Shown: positions 11,036 through 22,975 of the stretch, piece by piece | How the letters are laid out: each line of letters opens with the position of its first letter | Position numbering within the stretch: the first letter of the stretch is position 1 | Assembly: GCA_944989445.1 (NCBI GenBank) | Contig: CALYLW010000691.1 | Location: 214,458-278,457, forward strand | Direction of reading: 5' to 3' | DNA length: 64,000 bases | Source of the DNA: Ampullaceana balthica | Lineage: Eukaryota; Mollusca; Gastropoda; Lymnaeidae | Made by a program: the position numbers and the translations under genes | The notes under the pieces: generated by a model | Seen by the model: the letters and a program-made list of their open reading frames with translations, nothing else | Database searches by the model: none | Told to the model about the DNA's origin: nothing

Positions 11036-11499
11036 GGCTATATATTTTACGTTTTTGCAGTCAGAGGTTTAGTCAGGTATGTCAGTTTAATCAGGTAATA
11101 ATATTTTAAATGTTACTTTTCTAATTGTATTTTGTTGTTTTTATGTTTTATTTTATTTTTTTATTTTATTTTTTAAAATTTGACTAAAATATTAATTAGA
11201 AATAGTCAATATTTAGGGCACTTTTATTATTATTATTTAAATTTATTTTAATCAAGAAAGAAAAAAAAAGTTAAGTTAATTTAAAAAAGAAACAATTGAG
11301 GTGTCCCATTTTTCCTATCAGAATATGTAATAAAATATGGTTATCTTAAATATTTAACTCAATTAAATCATCGTTAAAACAAAAAAATAAATAATCTACA
11401 ATTAAATGGTTGCATATTACTTTTGTGTGTTTCTTTTGTTAATCTAAAATATATTTGATTCTAATTTTCGATGAAGCAAATAATTATTTTAAAGAAATA

Positions 11500-12538
11500 A
11501 TGGAGAGACCAACCAGTGGAAAGCTAAACTCAGGTGATTATCATTTAGTAAAAAGAAATTACTCCAAAATGAAGCAGGAAATAGATCCCAAATTTTTAGT
11601 TGATAAGTTGTTTGAATTAGGGGTTTTAAGCGAAAACCATAGAGAAGCTATTCTGAGAAAGCCAACAAGAGAAGAGAGAGCTGAAGAATTTCTGCAATGG
11701 CTTTTGAACAGTGGACCTGGAAGATCATTTGAATTTTTTATGGAAGCGTTAAGAGATGCAAATTATAGTCATATCGTGGAACTTCTAAATAAAAAAGGTA
11801 AATATGAAATAATTGTTTTAATTATTTTATTGTTTTAAATGTAGCCTTCTTAAAAAAACATATAAAATTCATTCAAGTATAATACAGTCGGACCTCGATA
11901 AGTCTAATTTCCTTAAGTCTAAAACCTCCCTATATCGGATTTAATGCTAGGTCCCGGACAAATTCCATAAGAATAGTGTATTTTAAATCTCCTTAACTGG
12001 AAGATTGCTGGCCTCCTACATCCCTTAGTCGAATTTATTTTCCAAGAAAAATCCTACATCCCCAATCCTACTGTGGAGGGAGTAAAGTCGGGGAGTGGAG
12101 GGAAGGTGTCTCCTCTCATGGGCTTGTGTCAGTATGTCAAAACAAGTTGGCTTCCTTTCATATGAAACATCAGACAACGCTTCACTTTCCTGTCAAGCCT
12201 TCTAGCCAGTAAGGCTGTTCCCTTTCCCTCTCAATATCAACATTTTCCTTGTTTAATCTGTACATATTACGCCATTTTACCTAACACGAAAACTCCTTAA
12301 GACTAATTTTTTTCAGGTCCCTTTCAGTTCGACTTAGACAGGTCCGATTGTACATATTTATATATATTATACGTTAGAGTTTACAGAAGACAAAAATACA
12401 TTACAAAGTTAGACTTTTCAAGCATGTGTTTTAAGCAGGTATTATTTGATTTTCCTTTGATTTTTATACTAAATTTAAATGCATTCATTTATATTTTTAG
12501 GGGATTTGTTAAAATATTATGATAAAAACAATAATTAG
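11500..12538 (+). CDS. CARD-domain protein, two coding exons
   Basis: Exon 1 (11500-11797) encodes about 99 residues starting MERPTSGKLNSGDYHLVKRN, preceded by acceptor TTTTAAAG at 11494 and followed by donor G|GTAAAT. Exon 2 (12501-12538) follows the strong acceptor CATTTATATTTTTAG and reads GDLLKYYDKNNN-stop; the phase-1 junction is clean. The pattern of a six-helix CARD is visible: FLVDKLFELGVLSENHREAI, then REERAEEFLQWLLNSGPGRS, then FEFFMEALRDANYSHIVELL. CARDs mediate homotypic contacts in apoptosis and innate immune adaptors (caspases, CRADD/APAF1-type and MAVS/BIRC-type proteins). No other domain follows, so this would be a CARD-only protein of about 112 residues. The stop codon TAG (12536-12538) is the first three bases of an inserted hAT MITE; without it the frame continues 16 codons in 13351-13398. 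The intron holds a pogo-like MITE. The gene is absent from duplication copy 2. Expression is unknown. Confidence 0.65.
11883..12352. mobile_element. pogo/Tigger-like MITE in the CARD gene intron
   Basis: The ends TACAGTCGGACCTCGATAAG and, inverted, TACAATCGGACCTGTCTAAG form terminal inverted repeats with TA at the border, as in Tc1/mariner-pogo elements. The interior has AAGTCTAA repeats and no transposase. Confidence 0.65.
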
Positions 12539-13342
12539 GGCTGTTAAAAATGTATTTAAATATAATCGTGAACTTTTGAAAATTAACGATTAATTAATCG
12601 TTAATTTCGATTAAGGCCAAAAATTGATATTTATATTGTCATAAATAACATTTATTAAAATACTTGATGAAAATCGAAATAACACTGAAATGTCTTCTTT
12701 ATATGACATCTTTTAACCGACAACGCAAACAGACAAGTGTATTGACATTATTTGGTGCAAGTGATGAGCGGGTCTTATTGACAATATAACCAGCCGAGCT
12801 GAACAATCGTTCACATAGATTTAGATTGTCTCAGCTAAAGTTTCCGGTACTGTAGTAGATGTTTGGCATGCAGGTAATATGTAAGCGAAGTGTTAGAATC
12901 ATGGAAGCCATATTATTTTTAAGCAGCACGACTGCGCAGATATTTGACCGACGCCAATCAGGAGTTTAGAAACCGCGCAGCAAATTTATTAAAATATTGC
13001 ACAAAAAATGAACGTTTTGCAACTGCGCAAACGAGTTTTTCTAAATTTTTGCACACGGACCAACGACACTTAGACTTAGAGGGAACATTGCATGGTAGGC
13101 AAACGAATTCTCTCAATGGACACAATAAACATTATCAACAATTTGAACATTCAAGTCAGTCAATAGTTTAAAACCAAAATGTTAATGTAACATTCCGTAA
13201 ATCAGTTTATATTTATCGGCCAAAATATTGTACTTTTTGACGTCCAGTACATTTATAAGTGGTGGTCGATCAATCGTTAAAAAAAATCGTGAAAATTTTT
13301 AACGATTAATCGAGCAAATAATCGTTAATTTCCGCAGCCCTA
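12536..13342. mobile_element. hAT MITE interrupting the CARD gene exon 2
   Basis: Starts TAGGGCTGTTAA and ends GCAGCCCTA, with the subterminal repeats TTAATCGTTAA typical of this family. The flanks acaataat (12528-12535) and ataataat (13343-13350) are an 8-bp target duplication with one difference. The interior matches the MITE at 39192-39975 (GTGATGAGCGGGTCT, AATCGTTCACAT, AAAACCAAAATGTT). A shorter element with GGGAACATTG-type ends appears nested at about 12940-13095. Its first bases provide the stop codon of the CARD frame. Confidence 0.8.
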
Positions 13343-13350
13343 ATAATAAT

Positions 13351-13401
13351 GTATTTAATTTTTTTAAAGATCAATGTATGCTCCATTTGAAAATGAAATA
13401 G
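13351..13401 (+). pseudogene. Displaced 3' end of the CARD gene frame
   Basis: Directly after the second target duplication, the frame that was cut off continues as VFNFFKDQCMLHLKMK and ends with TAG at 13399-13401. If the MITE and one target copy are removed, exon 2 is in frame across the junction. This is now untranslated unless the MITE is spliced out. Confidence 0.5.
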
Positions 13402-13407
13402 ATTAGC

Positions 13408-13462
13408 CTAGGACGCAATAATCTTCTGTATAGAAGGAGCGGCTTTAACAGATAAGAAGATA
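13408..13462 (+). repeat. 3' end fragment of the GATAA-tail SINE
   Basis: AGGACGCAATAATCTTCTGT followed by ATAGAAGGAGCGG and AACAGATAAGAAGATAA match, in opposite orientation, the 3' end of the SINE at 41511-41795 and the fragment at 18594-18658. Confidence 0.6.
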
Positions 13463-13666
13463 AATGCATTCCTTTAAATTCAGATTGAATTTCCAAAATA
13501 CAGACTTTTGTGTACATAATCAATAATGTAATTCTTGATATTAATGTGAGTAAAACAATTAAATATATTTATTAAATGTATCATACAATTATTAAATCGT
13601 TATGGGTTGTCAATCAACACTTTACAGAATGGTTCTCTTTATATAAAGTTTGTTTTGTAAGTGGCG

Positions 13667-13728
<62 letters not shown>
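13667..13728. repeat. (TA)n microsatellite
   Basis: Pure TA run in duplication copy 1, absent at the matching position of copy 2. Confidence 0.95.
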
Positions 13729-13731
<3 letters not shown>

Positions 13732-14263
13732 CAACTATGTTTTTTTTAATGCACTTATGCCTATTGAGCTTCTTTTTTTTACCACCTTAAATTTAAATTT
13801 TAAAAATGTTGTTAATTTTTCCTAATATGCAAGTCCATACAATTGTATATGTCAAAGGACTTTTAATAATAACAGAACTATTAATAATAGTTCATGCTTT
13901 TTCAAGGAAATTGTATTTCATATTGTTATAATCTTATAAACTGGACATGTTCACGACCTCATTGCGTTACCGGTTCAATTTAAAAAAACGGAAAATATTT
14001 GTTTACAAACTTTTTATTTAATATTATGGTCTTGCTAAGAGAGTTCTAAACTTTAGGTCCGTTATAATTGTCTTTGTCAAACGAAGATTTCTATAAATTA
14101 ATGATTTTTTTTAACTAGCCTTGCTGTAAACATTAACTTTACCATTCCAAAAAAAGGCCTCAGAATTCTGATATGAATTCATACTAATTATTATGTGCAT
14201 TCATTATTTCTCCATTTTTTTTGTCTTAATTTGTATTTGTATTTTTTTCATTTTTATAAATAG

Positions 14264-14302
14264 AAGCTTAAAGAGTGTCAGAAAAATGTCAACCGAGACA
14301 TG
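14264..14302 (+). other. Candidate 39-nt exon conserved in both duplication copies
   Basis: A pyrimidine-rich acceptor ending ATAAATAG is followed by 39 nt reading KLKECQKNVNRDM and then GTAAAC, a usable donor. The paralogous site at 26997-27035 keeps acceptor, length, frame and donor (KFKEWQKNVIRDM). No partner exon was identified, and joined directly to the phase-1 CARD exon it would give an immediate stop. Confidence 0.3.
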
Positions 14303-17140
14303 GTAAACTACGACCAATGGATGAGGAGTCAATAATATAAAACATATCTTTCATTAAAAATGAAGGGGATTCCCAGTACATTGTCGATTCTTTTTGAGAA
14401 AAAAATGTTTTAAATTATGACGACCAAAAGGAAGTTCTATCTGCAACAACGCGCACTGGTAGGACAGACATTTTAGTAAATAAAATATGACAGTCAGGGC
14501 CTGGTGAATACTACGAAATATTTCTGCAAACACTAAATTTACAGGTTGCCACAAAGTTGAGAGATCATCATTACTCTAATAATGCTTAACTTAATTCATC
14601 CAAATAACCTTTTGATATAAATAAAATTATGATAAATTATGAAATGAAATAAAATCCAAATTTAACTAAAACATTAATTTTAAACATCAATTAATCAATT
14701 TTTGTAGCAATGTTGTGAAACGTATGATCTATAAATTATTTTAAAATTTTAATTCACGATCGACCTTGTAATCTCGTGGTTCTTTGCATTCATTTTTTGC
14801 CCAAATTAATCACAATTTATCTAAAGTGATTTATAATAATCTAACACTCACAGCCACAAAAAAAAATTTAAATACTTTTTAAAGCAGTTTTTTTAAATAA
14901 ATTTGTTCTGTTTTTTTTTAATCTGAAAACATATCAAATTAATATCATTACACATTTTTCTCCTTTTTAGTAAGTGAGTTATTTAATTATATTTAAGTGA
15001 ATTGAAACTAATTAATAATGTCCATGTTTCTCGGGAATAAATAACTTCTCAGTAATCAATCAGGTCGTGTATATTTGTTTGTGTAGAGATGTGTTTACTT
15101 ATCTTTTGCTAATTATTTTAGAAATGTGTGTATATTTATATTTTTTCATTATATCACTTTTTACACGCGTTTATTTCGCTTTCACATTCTGTTTGTATGT
15201 TACCGTCACATCTTGCAACATCATTGTTCGATTCAGAAGACAATTGTATCGTCTGGGACAAAACAATATTCAACATTTTAAATAGTCATATAATTTGTAC
15301 AGTCAACTGTCAAGTTATTGGCTTTTATTTTTAAATTGTGTGTGCTTTTGAGTTTAAAATCTCGCAACGACATTTTGACGCACTTTGCACAACCCGATTG
15401 AGCTAATTTTGGCAGACTCCTTCAACTACGGTGAAAATAAATTATTCAAAATTTTCATTTGATTTGCACACTCGGTTGTCAATTTTTTATTTTCTTTTCT
15501 GTGCAACTATTTTTCACACGTAAATTAAATGGAACAATAACTCATTTTTTTGTTATTGTAAAATAACTATTAAAAAAAGAGTGACTTAAGTTTTTTGTAG
15601 ACATGAGAAATGTTACTTCAATAATTTATTTTGTCTATTTTGGTGCATTGGAATAAAGGCCTGTTTTTTTCTTAATATTAAGAAAAACAACTTTTTCCCC
15701 ATGTTAAAATGATTTTATTCAGAATTTTTAAATTGATTGACATCATTTGCTTGCGTAACCGTATTTTTTAAAAAAAAATTTTAGTCTATACTGTGTGTGT
15801 CATAATATTAAGTGTACGTCGTTGGAAAAGGATATCATTTTTTTAAATATGGAGAATGTAAAAAAATATATTTAAGATCATCTTTAAAAAGTAACATATA
15901 AAATTCAATTTTAGCAAAAGTGTTCGCGGATTACTTGAATATATTTTATTAAATATATTAATTAATTTTGAAAATTTGGACATGTGTTATTCAATATTGT
16001 CGTTTAATTAAAGTAACAATTAATTATTGAAAAATGTTTTTGCCTTATAATATTTTAAAAAAGAGTTATCATAATGAATATACTTATAATTTCTTTGCAT
16101 TACTTTTTAATCTACAAGGTCTATAAAGTTTCACTAATTTTATTCGAGTAGAGAAATACAGTGCACACGTTTTATATAATTAAACATTGAATAAACACAG
16201 GTCGTGAAAACTAAACCTTTTAGAGCTTATTTAGTTGTCGATAATTAAGTTTATCAGGTAGACACACCAATATACATTCTTTAGTGTATCAGCGTATACC
16301 CCTAAAGCTCACTATGACAAACCGCTTTTGTCTCTATCTCTCCTTTCTGTCTGTCTCTTTGGTCCCAACTAATGTTCCCCTAACAAGGGACCCCAAAAAA
16401 AAACGTTGATGACATTCTTCACTACCTATCCGTCTATGACCGTAAACAACTCCTGCTGCCTACAATTTTCTGACTTCTTCTCGCCATCACTTGTCCATTT
16501 ATGGGTGTCCATAGAAGGGCGTGTATCTATTATCAGTAGTTTGCCAAGTTTATCCACTCTTTAAATGTCCACCCAGTTCCGATTTCAATACATTACTAGT
16601 GGCCCGTGTCCTATGTTCAGCCTAAATAGACACTTATCTCGTTTGAATTTCAATACTCAATATAAAAATGTATCAGAGCGATTACATAAACATTTTTGAT
16701 TGAAATTGTCAGTTGACCAAAGAATGGAAAATGCAATTATTTTTGTTTCCACCCATTTTGATAAATCATCATTAAGTCATTGATTTAACACATTGCTTAC
16801 TTGTTATCTTCGAAACAAACACCCACTACAGTTACGGTGAAATATCAGAAACTTTAGCATGTGAAGTCATCTTCATCTATACAATCTAGTAACTAAGTAG
16901 GAGTAACAGCATTTACTTTTAAACATACTAATCTGAGTCAATTTCATCGCATAATAGCGCAGCCTAAAAAACACATTGAATTTGAAAATAACACATAAAA
17001 TATAGTCTCTAGCAATAGACGACGAATGTTTTATAGTTTAGGCATTTAACCAAACTGGAATTGTTATATTCAGCGTATGGTCCATGGCCTGCAGTCGAGC
17101 ATTGTGCGTGAATATAAGGCTGCAGATACCAAATCATTGT
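14303..17140. other. AT-rich duplicated sequence without recognised genes
   Basis: This is collinear with 27036-30548 and 31570-31680 in copy 2. No convincing coding exon is visible; small frames are not conserved between the copies. Confidence 0.5.
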
Positions 17141-17153
17141 TTAGTAAATGTAA

Positions 17154-17270
17154 TACAAAATACACAAACAAATGTAATGAAAACAATAAAGTTGAGCTTT
17201 ATTTTATAAACGAGCACGACAGTTGACGTTTCGGCTACTGCCTTCATCGCAGTCCCATTCTATACGATTT
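17154..17270. mobile_element. 117-bp insertion with 10-bp target duplication
   Basis: The sequence is flanked by gtaaatgtaa at 17144-17153 and 17271-17280, whereas copy 2 has a single site near 31680-31690. It contains GACGTTTCGGCTACTGCCTT, a motif common at ends of retroelements, and AATAAAGTTGAGCTTTATTT. Parts recur at 41930-42010. Confidence 0.6.
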
Positions 17271-17828
17271 GTAAATGTAACAAAAATAAAGGCCAATTGA
17301 AACGCACTGATGCAACAACTACCGTCATAGTGAACTACAGTGAGTCGCATTTAAGGAGACTACACCAAGTTGTTCAAACTCAAAGAAAATATTGATTTTG
17401 TTATTAAAAGATTTTCTGTAGGCAAGAGAGTTAATAATAACTTTCCATATGTCACAGGAAGATAAGCAGTAAAAAGGTTAAAGACCGTTACAAATGGAGA
17501 TGAAAGTGACTGAATCCATTTACCCTCTACATTGGTGGAAACTCAATGAACACCGATACCCTATAATGTCATTCCTATCCAAGACCGTTTAGTGTATACC
17601 AGTTACCTTAGTTCCATGTGAATGATTGTTCAGCTGGGCTGGTCATATTGTCAATTAGACCCGCTCATCACTTTAACCAAATAATCTTGACTTTTTGCGT
17701 AGTTGGTTAAAAGATTACATATAAAGGAGACCTTTAATGTTATTTAGATTTTCAACAAGAACCTTAAATAAGTGTTACTTATGACATCATAAATTTTAAA
17801 TTTTGGCTTGAATCAACATTAACGATTA

Positions 17829-18737
17829 CCGTATATAGTTGTTCTAGAGCCCACCTTTTTGGACAACATCTATGGGAAAAGCTGGGGGGTCGGCTTATGA
17901 TCGGATCATATATGATATCGTAATGTATATTGAATATCGATGTTGTTATTTCAGATCATCTAGGTCCTTTTCTACATTCTACAAGATTCGACTGCTCTAC
18001 CAGAAGCTATAATAAATTAAATAACATCTGCACATACCTTTTTTAATCATTTTATTTATTTTTGTGAATGTTTTAATAAATTGTTTCACAAATATTGTTT
18101 TCAACAACGAGTTTTAATGTATGTGACTTCGCCACTGTTTACCAATATTTTAATTGTTTTTAAATACCGGTCACTCTTGCCTAACAAAGAGCACAAAGAC
18201 AAAGGTAGGCAGTACAAAATAAACAATCATAATGACCAATTTAGCTTGTAGTTTTTTAAAAATGTTTACAGTTTTGCTTAAGCTGGCCTATTATTTTTGG
18301 GGGGTCGACTCGCGAGCCGGTTTTACACTTTTAATACTTAATCATACATAAAGCAATAAATTCTAATTTAGAAATACAACACAAAGATAACTTAATACAA
18401 CCCTCAGATAGACATAAGGATAAAAACACCTTTCTTATTCCGTATGCAAGAACAAACACATACAAGTTTTCCTTCTTCCCGTCCGGAATTCGGGCGTGGA
18501 CTGGGTTGCCTGAAGAATCCAGGAAAACCAACACTTTATCAACATTTAAATCTCTAATAAAAATGCAGGACTAAACACAAACCATAGATAAGCGTAGGAC
18601 GCAATAATCTTCTGTATAGAAGGAGCGTCTGTAAACAGATAAGATAAGATAAGATAATACTTTTCTCTTCCAAATTGTGTGGGGGGGAGGGAGGTGTCGG
18701 CTAATGAAGGAACGGGCTATATAACTAGTATATACGG
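17829..18737. mobile_element. pogo/Tigger-like element nested in the MITE
   Basis: The ends CCGTATATAGTTGTTCTAGA and, inverted, CCGTATATACTAGTTATATA are flanked by TA on both sides. GGGGGGTCGGCTTATG and GGGGTCGACTCGCGAGCC inside are typical of pogo-type MITEs with a TATACTCG-like start. No transposase is evident. A SINE fragment is nested at 18594-18658. Confidence 0.65.
18594..18658 (+). repeat. 3' end fragment of the GATAA-tail SINE
   Basis: AGGACGCAATAATCTTCTGT, AAGGAGCGTCTGTAAACAG and a (GATAA)n tail are present, matching the reverse of 41511-41575. Confidence 0.7.
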
Positions 18738-18919
18738 TAATTAATCGTTAATTTTTCAAAAGTTAACGATTAAATTTTAATTAATCCTTAACAACCCTAC
18801 TTTAAACACTTTTTTTATGAAATAAAGTGCTTGTAAAACGATTCAAAAGAACACAATCAGTCATTCTTTGCACAACAATATCAGTTACTCTGAATGATGA
18901 TCAGTTACATACTAATGAT

Positions 18920-20960
18920 CAGGGGCGAATTTCTGCCTAGGTCTACGAGGCCCCGCCCTAGTGCCCTGCTAGCCTAGGGACCCCGGTGGTGGAAACTTTA
19001 CATAAGCTCAAAACAGATTTACTTTAAACAATAGAAAAAAATCTTGAAATAAGAAAATTTGAGGAAAACCGAAATTGTCTTGAAAAAATTAACAATTAAA
19101 AAAAATATATGAAATAAAAAAACATTCCAAAAAATTAATCAAAATGTTTGGGAAATCGGGGTTACTAGCTAATGAAGAGTTCAATTACAGGAAAAACGCA
19201 ATTCAAAGAATGAAGGAACATGAGAATTCGAAAGAACGCATGTCAGCACTTGCGACACTTTTATCTAGGACGACTGATGGCTGTAGAGTTGACAAGAGTT
19301 TTGTTCTTCAAATGGAAGAAGAAATAAAATGCTAGCATGAGGTTTTGAGGCGCATTGTGGCTGTTGTGACATCACTTTCTGCACGTGGATTGCCGTCTAG
19401 AGGTTCCCATGAGAGATTTGGATTTTAAAAAAAACAGTGGGAACTATGTTATGACCCTAGAACGTTTGTCTGAGTTCGATCCTTTTCTGGGCTCACACAT
19501 AAAACGCCATGGTACAAAGGAAGTTACCCAACATCACATATATCGTCAAAAGTATGCCATGAAATTATCAATATCATGGCGAAAAGGTAATAAAGACAAT
19601 CATGACATATATAAGACATGCAATTAATTTCTGTATCTCTGTGGACTCTAATTCGGACATTTCCCCTGTAGATCAACTTTCTTTCATAGTTAGAGATGTC
19701 TCTGAGACGAATGTACTGCCAAAACTATTTTTGAAATTAATTTCAAATTGTTGCCATAAATTGAAAGACTTGGCTAAAGTCGTCCTAAAGACATGAAAAA
19801 TAACGAATTTTGTATAAACGATTGCCATGGGCAGTCTTACGATAATGCTAGCAATATCTCGGGTGTATTTTCTAGTCTTCAATTAAGAATAAAACAAGTA
19901 AACCCTCTGATATATTTTGTTCTCTGTTCGGCTCACTAACTGAAACTTCGTGGATCCTGTGCCGCCGAGTCTTGTCAAGCTTCTGTATCTTTCTTCAGTA
20001 TTTTGCAGTTATTGCATGATGTTTTTTCGGGATTAAGACACAGTTGGGAAATTTTGCTGTCAAAACTGAAGTCAAATTTAACAGTCGTGAAGAGTCTTTC
20101 TCAGAGAAGATGGTCTGGTTGACCTGACGCCTGCCGTATTCTATGTTGCTCCTGTGATGAAATCACTGCGGCTCTTCAGATAGTTGCCAATGGTGCAAAT
20201 TAAAACTATCTACGCGATCTTCAGAATTCATTAGACTCGATAGAAACTTGCTGTGTCACTTCTCTGGAATGACATCTTGGAAAGGTTAAAAAAAATAAGC
20301 AAATCTCTCCAATCTGTAAACATCGACCTCGGTACGATCTTTGGTAACATACCTAGAACACTTAAGGAATCCCAGTACCTTTGATCATTTTGAGTCAAAT
20401 TTATTGAAAATAGCTATTCATATGACATGCAGAGAAAACGTAAGCGTAAAGTTCAGTTCGAGGAAGTAAAAGGAAATGAGACCGAATTATGTGGCAGGTA
20501 AAGTTTAACAGGTACCATTTTACCGCCATTATAGATAGACTAATTACAGCACAACGGAGACGCGAATCTAAACAAATTAAAAAATAAGTAAAATGTTCAC
20601 TTTCTTAGGAAACTACATCGTTTGGAATCTAAAGACATCCATGAAGGGGAAAGAAACCTTCTAGCCTTTTATCCAGGGGATTTGGATAGGACTTCGAAAA
20701 ACGAGTGTCTGAACCTGCAAGCTCATTCCTTGTCGAATGATAAAGTTATGGATTTATCGTCACTGAATATATACAAATTCTTATCGGAAAAAGGTTTTTC
20801 GGATATTTATTCAAATGTAGCAATTGGGCTCCAAATGCTGTCAAACTGCTCAGCAGAACAGTCGTTTTCAGCGATAAAGAGTATAAGAATTACTTTTATC
20901 TAACACTGGAAATGTAACCGCACTTTTGCAGCGGGGAGTGTACTACAATAGAAGAATTAA
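18920..20960 (+). pseudogene. ZMYM1-like hAT transposase relic
   Basis: A hAT-type terminus CAGGGGCGAATTTCTGCC begins at 18920. Coding relics follow on the plus strand: MFGKSGLLANEEFNYRKNAI (19144), ERMSALATLLSRTTDG, TYIRHAINFCISVDSNSDIS, DQLSFIVRDVSETNVL, RKRKVQFEEVKGNETEL near 20440, and the dimerisation region KVMDLSSLNIYKFLSEKGFS followed by YSNVAIGLQMLSNCSAEQSF and SAIKSIR (to 20903). Such proteins carry a TTF/ZMYM zinc finger, an RNase H-like catalytic core and a hAT dimerisation domain. Multiple stops and frameshifts show it is dead. It is present only in duplication copy 1. Confidence 0.65.
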
Positions 20961-21301
20961 TACGTAGTTGAAAATATGCCAATAATTATATGTAAAGTAT
21001 ATATGTGTATGCGACGATATAAGTTCCGCTTTATGGTTATAATATATTTAAATGTTGGCCCTACTCTTTGGAATGCAACTTTCAGTTGGTCAGAAATATA
21101 CTTAGGAAAAAATGAAATTCTATAATTCTGCGATAATTTTACCTAATATAAAGAGAGCTTTAAAACTTAACAAACGATCTGAAAAGGGTATTAATTTAAT
21201 TTAAAATCCTGAAAACAAAAATTTTTCATTGCTATATATTCATCGTATGAAGATATTACATTCGGAATGAAACTCATGTAGTATGTAGTATCAATAAAAT
21301 G

Positions 21302-21632
21302 AACAAAAACACTTTTTTTAAAAGATTAGGCCCAGCTGCAGTGAGGAATGTAGAATCTCGCATGAAAAAGCAGAAAATAAATTTTTAGTCACAAACTAAG
21401 TAGTCACACAGGGGGACTCAGAACTCTAAGTTTTTTTGATAATTATTGTGATCGATTGTGGGATTTAATGTGAGATATAAAATTTGAGCAACTAACACAA
21501 AAGTTCTGAGTCCCCCTGTGTGACTACTTAGTTTGTAACTAACAAATTATTTTCTGCTTTTTCATACGAGATTCTACATTCCTCACTGCAGCTGGGCCGC
21601 ATCTTTTTAAAAAAAAGTTTTTTGTTTATTTT
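21302..21632. mobile_element. Foldback element with long inverted arms
   Basis: The left arm (about 21302-21430: GCCCAGCTGCAGTGAGGAAT, TAGTCACACAGGGGGACTCA) and right arm (about 21500-21632) are near-perfect reverse complements of about 125 bp around a 70-bp centre. Its transcript would fold into one long hairpin. No coding content. Confidence 0.8.
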
Positions 21633-22009
21633 ATTTTCTACTTTTACGAGTTAACAAAAGATTTGTAAAACTTAATTTCATTCATGAAGTCCTGTTATAT
21701 GTCCTGTTAGCCAAGTTCATTTAGAAACGAAATTTGTGAGCAAAATTTGACATTTTCTATAAATATAAACTTACACATTCTTAACTCATTTCCATATGTG
21801 CGCTGATCCACTTAGCAGAAAAAATATTTTTTCACAACAAATGGATTGTCTATATAAGACATTCTATGATTTCGCTTGTTCTATCTGGAATGATTTTCTA
21901 TACACACTACACATATCATACACACAACACGACTATGCATCACGAGAAGTGTGTAATTTTTTACTTTTGTTTTTCAGCCCGACCGACCGCCTGCGAACCC
22001 AAGAGACGA

Positions 22010-22450
22010 AAGTGAAGCTAATATAAGGGATTGAATTAGACAACCCCGTAAAAACAAAGTTTTTGACTATAAATCCCTTATATATGAGACATAACTAAAA
22101 ATTATGTATCATGCTTAAACGCAACAAACATTTACAGACTGAGATTGCCTTAAATACCCTTTGTTGCAAAACTGAAAACGTTTTGGTCACGGATGGTTGA
22201 ACTTAACTCAGCGTGACGCGTAAAATATGAACAACATCTGGCCGCTACATATAGAGATAAACTAAATATGCATTAATTTAATTACGGTACATTCAATCGA
22301 TCTGAAAATTTTATAGCTTTATCCTCCCCACAAGCTAAACCTACTATGAAAATTTCAGCTCTCTAGCAAATCAGAACACGTGTTTACGAACGTTTTGAAA
22401 AAGTTGACGACAGAACCGGAAGCGTTGAATCCGGAATCCTTCATGAGTTA
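22010..22450 (+). repeat. Dispersed repeat R2, copy 2
   Basis: ACAACCCCGTAAAAACAAAG followed by TTTTTGACTATAAATCCCTT and ATATGAGACATAACTAAAA is essentially identical to 57134-57195. ACATTTACAGACTG, CCGCTACATATAG and GCATTAATTTAATTACGGTA follow, as in the other copies. Confidence 0.7.
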
Positions 22451-22975
22451 ATAGGATAGGGGCCTCAATAAAAAAAACAAATTAAAATACATCAAACCTA
22501 TTTTTATTTTTTCCCTTTTGTCCCTTTCATCAAAACGGTCCTATTAACTAATGCATTCCAAGATCGTATATGTTGCTGTTTCACCAAGGGATTCAATTCT
22601 TTGTTGATTCCCGTTGACATATAAGAAATTATATTTTGTAAATTATATCATTACGCCCAATGTTTCTCTATCCAGGCTCTCTTTTTTCCTGTTTTTGTTT
22701 CTGGAAATGACATAATTTATTTGCCAAGTATAAATAAAATAATAGTCCAAGTCACTGGCTCACTGGATGGATGTGTAATGCTATGACGTCATTGTTTGAG
22801 CTTATATTTTAAAATACAAGGTGTGCATCAGAAGGCGTGCAAAAAAGTGTCAAAATAATTATAAATTAAAGACGCGCTTCAAAAAAAAATATGTGACGTC
22901 ATTGTTTTAGCTTATATTTTGATTTTGGAAAAAATGAAACGACGTAAAAATAAGATTTGAGGATTTATAATTATA

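Larger units (their letters stand above)
17480..18803 (-). mobile_element. hAT MITE relic (TAGGGCTGTTAA family), interrupted
   Basis: Reverse-oriented copy of the family at 39192: 17512-17612 matches the reverse complement of its interior, and 18740-18803 carries TTAATCGTTAATTTTTCAAA ending AACAACCCTA. It is split by the pogo-like element at 17829-18737 and truncated at its left end. Confidence 0.65.

Noticed and set aside
18331..18534. 67-residue minus-strand frame inside the pogo-like element
   Set aside because: No transposase motif; may be chance within a non-autonomous element.
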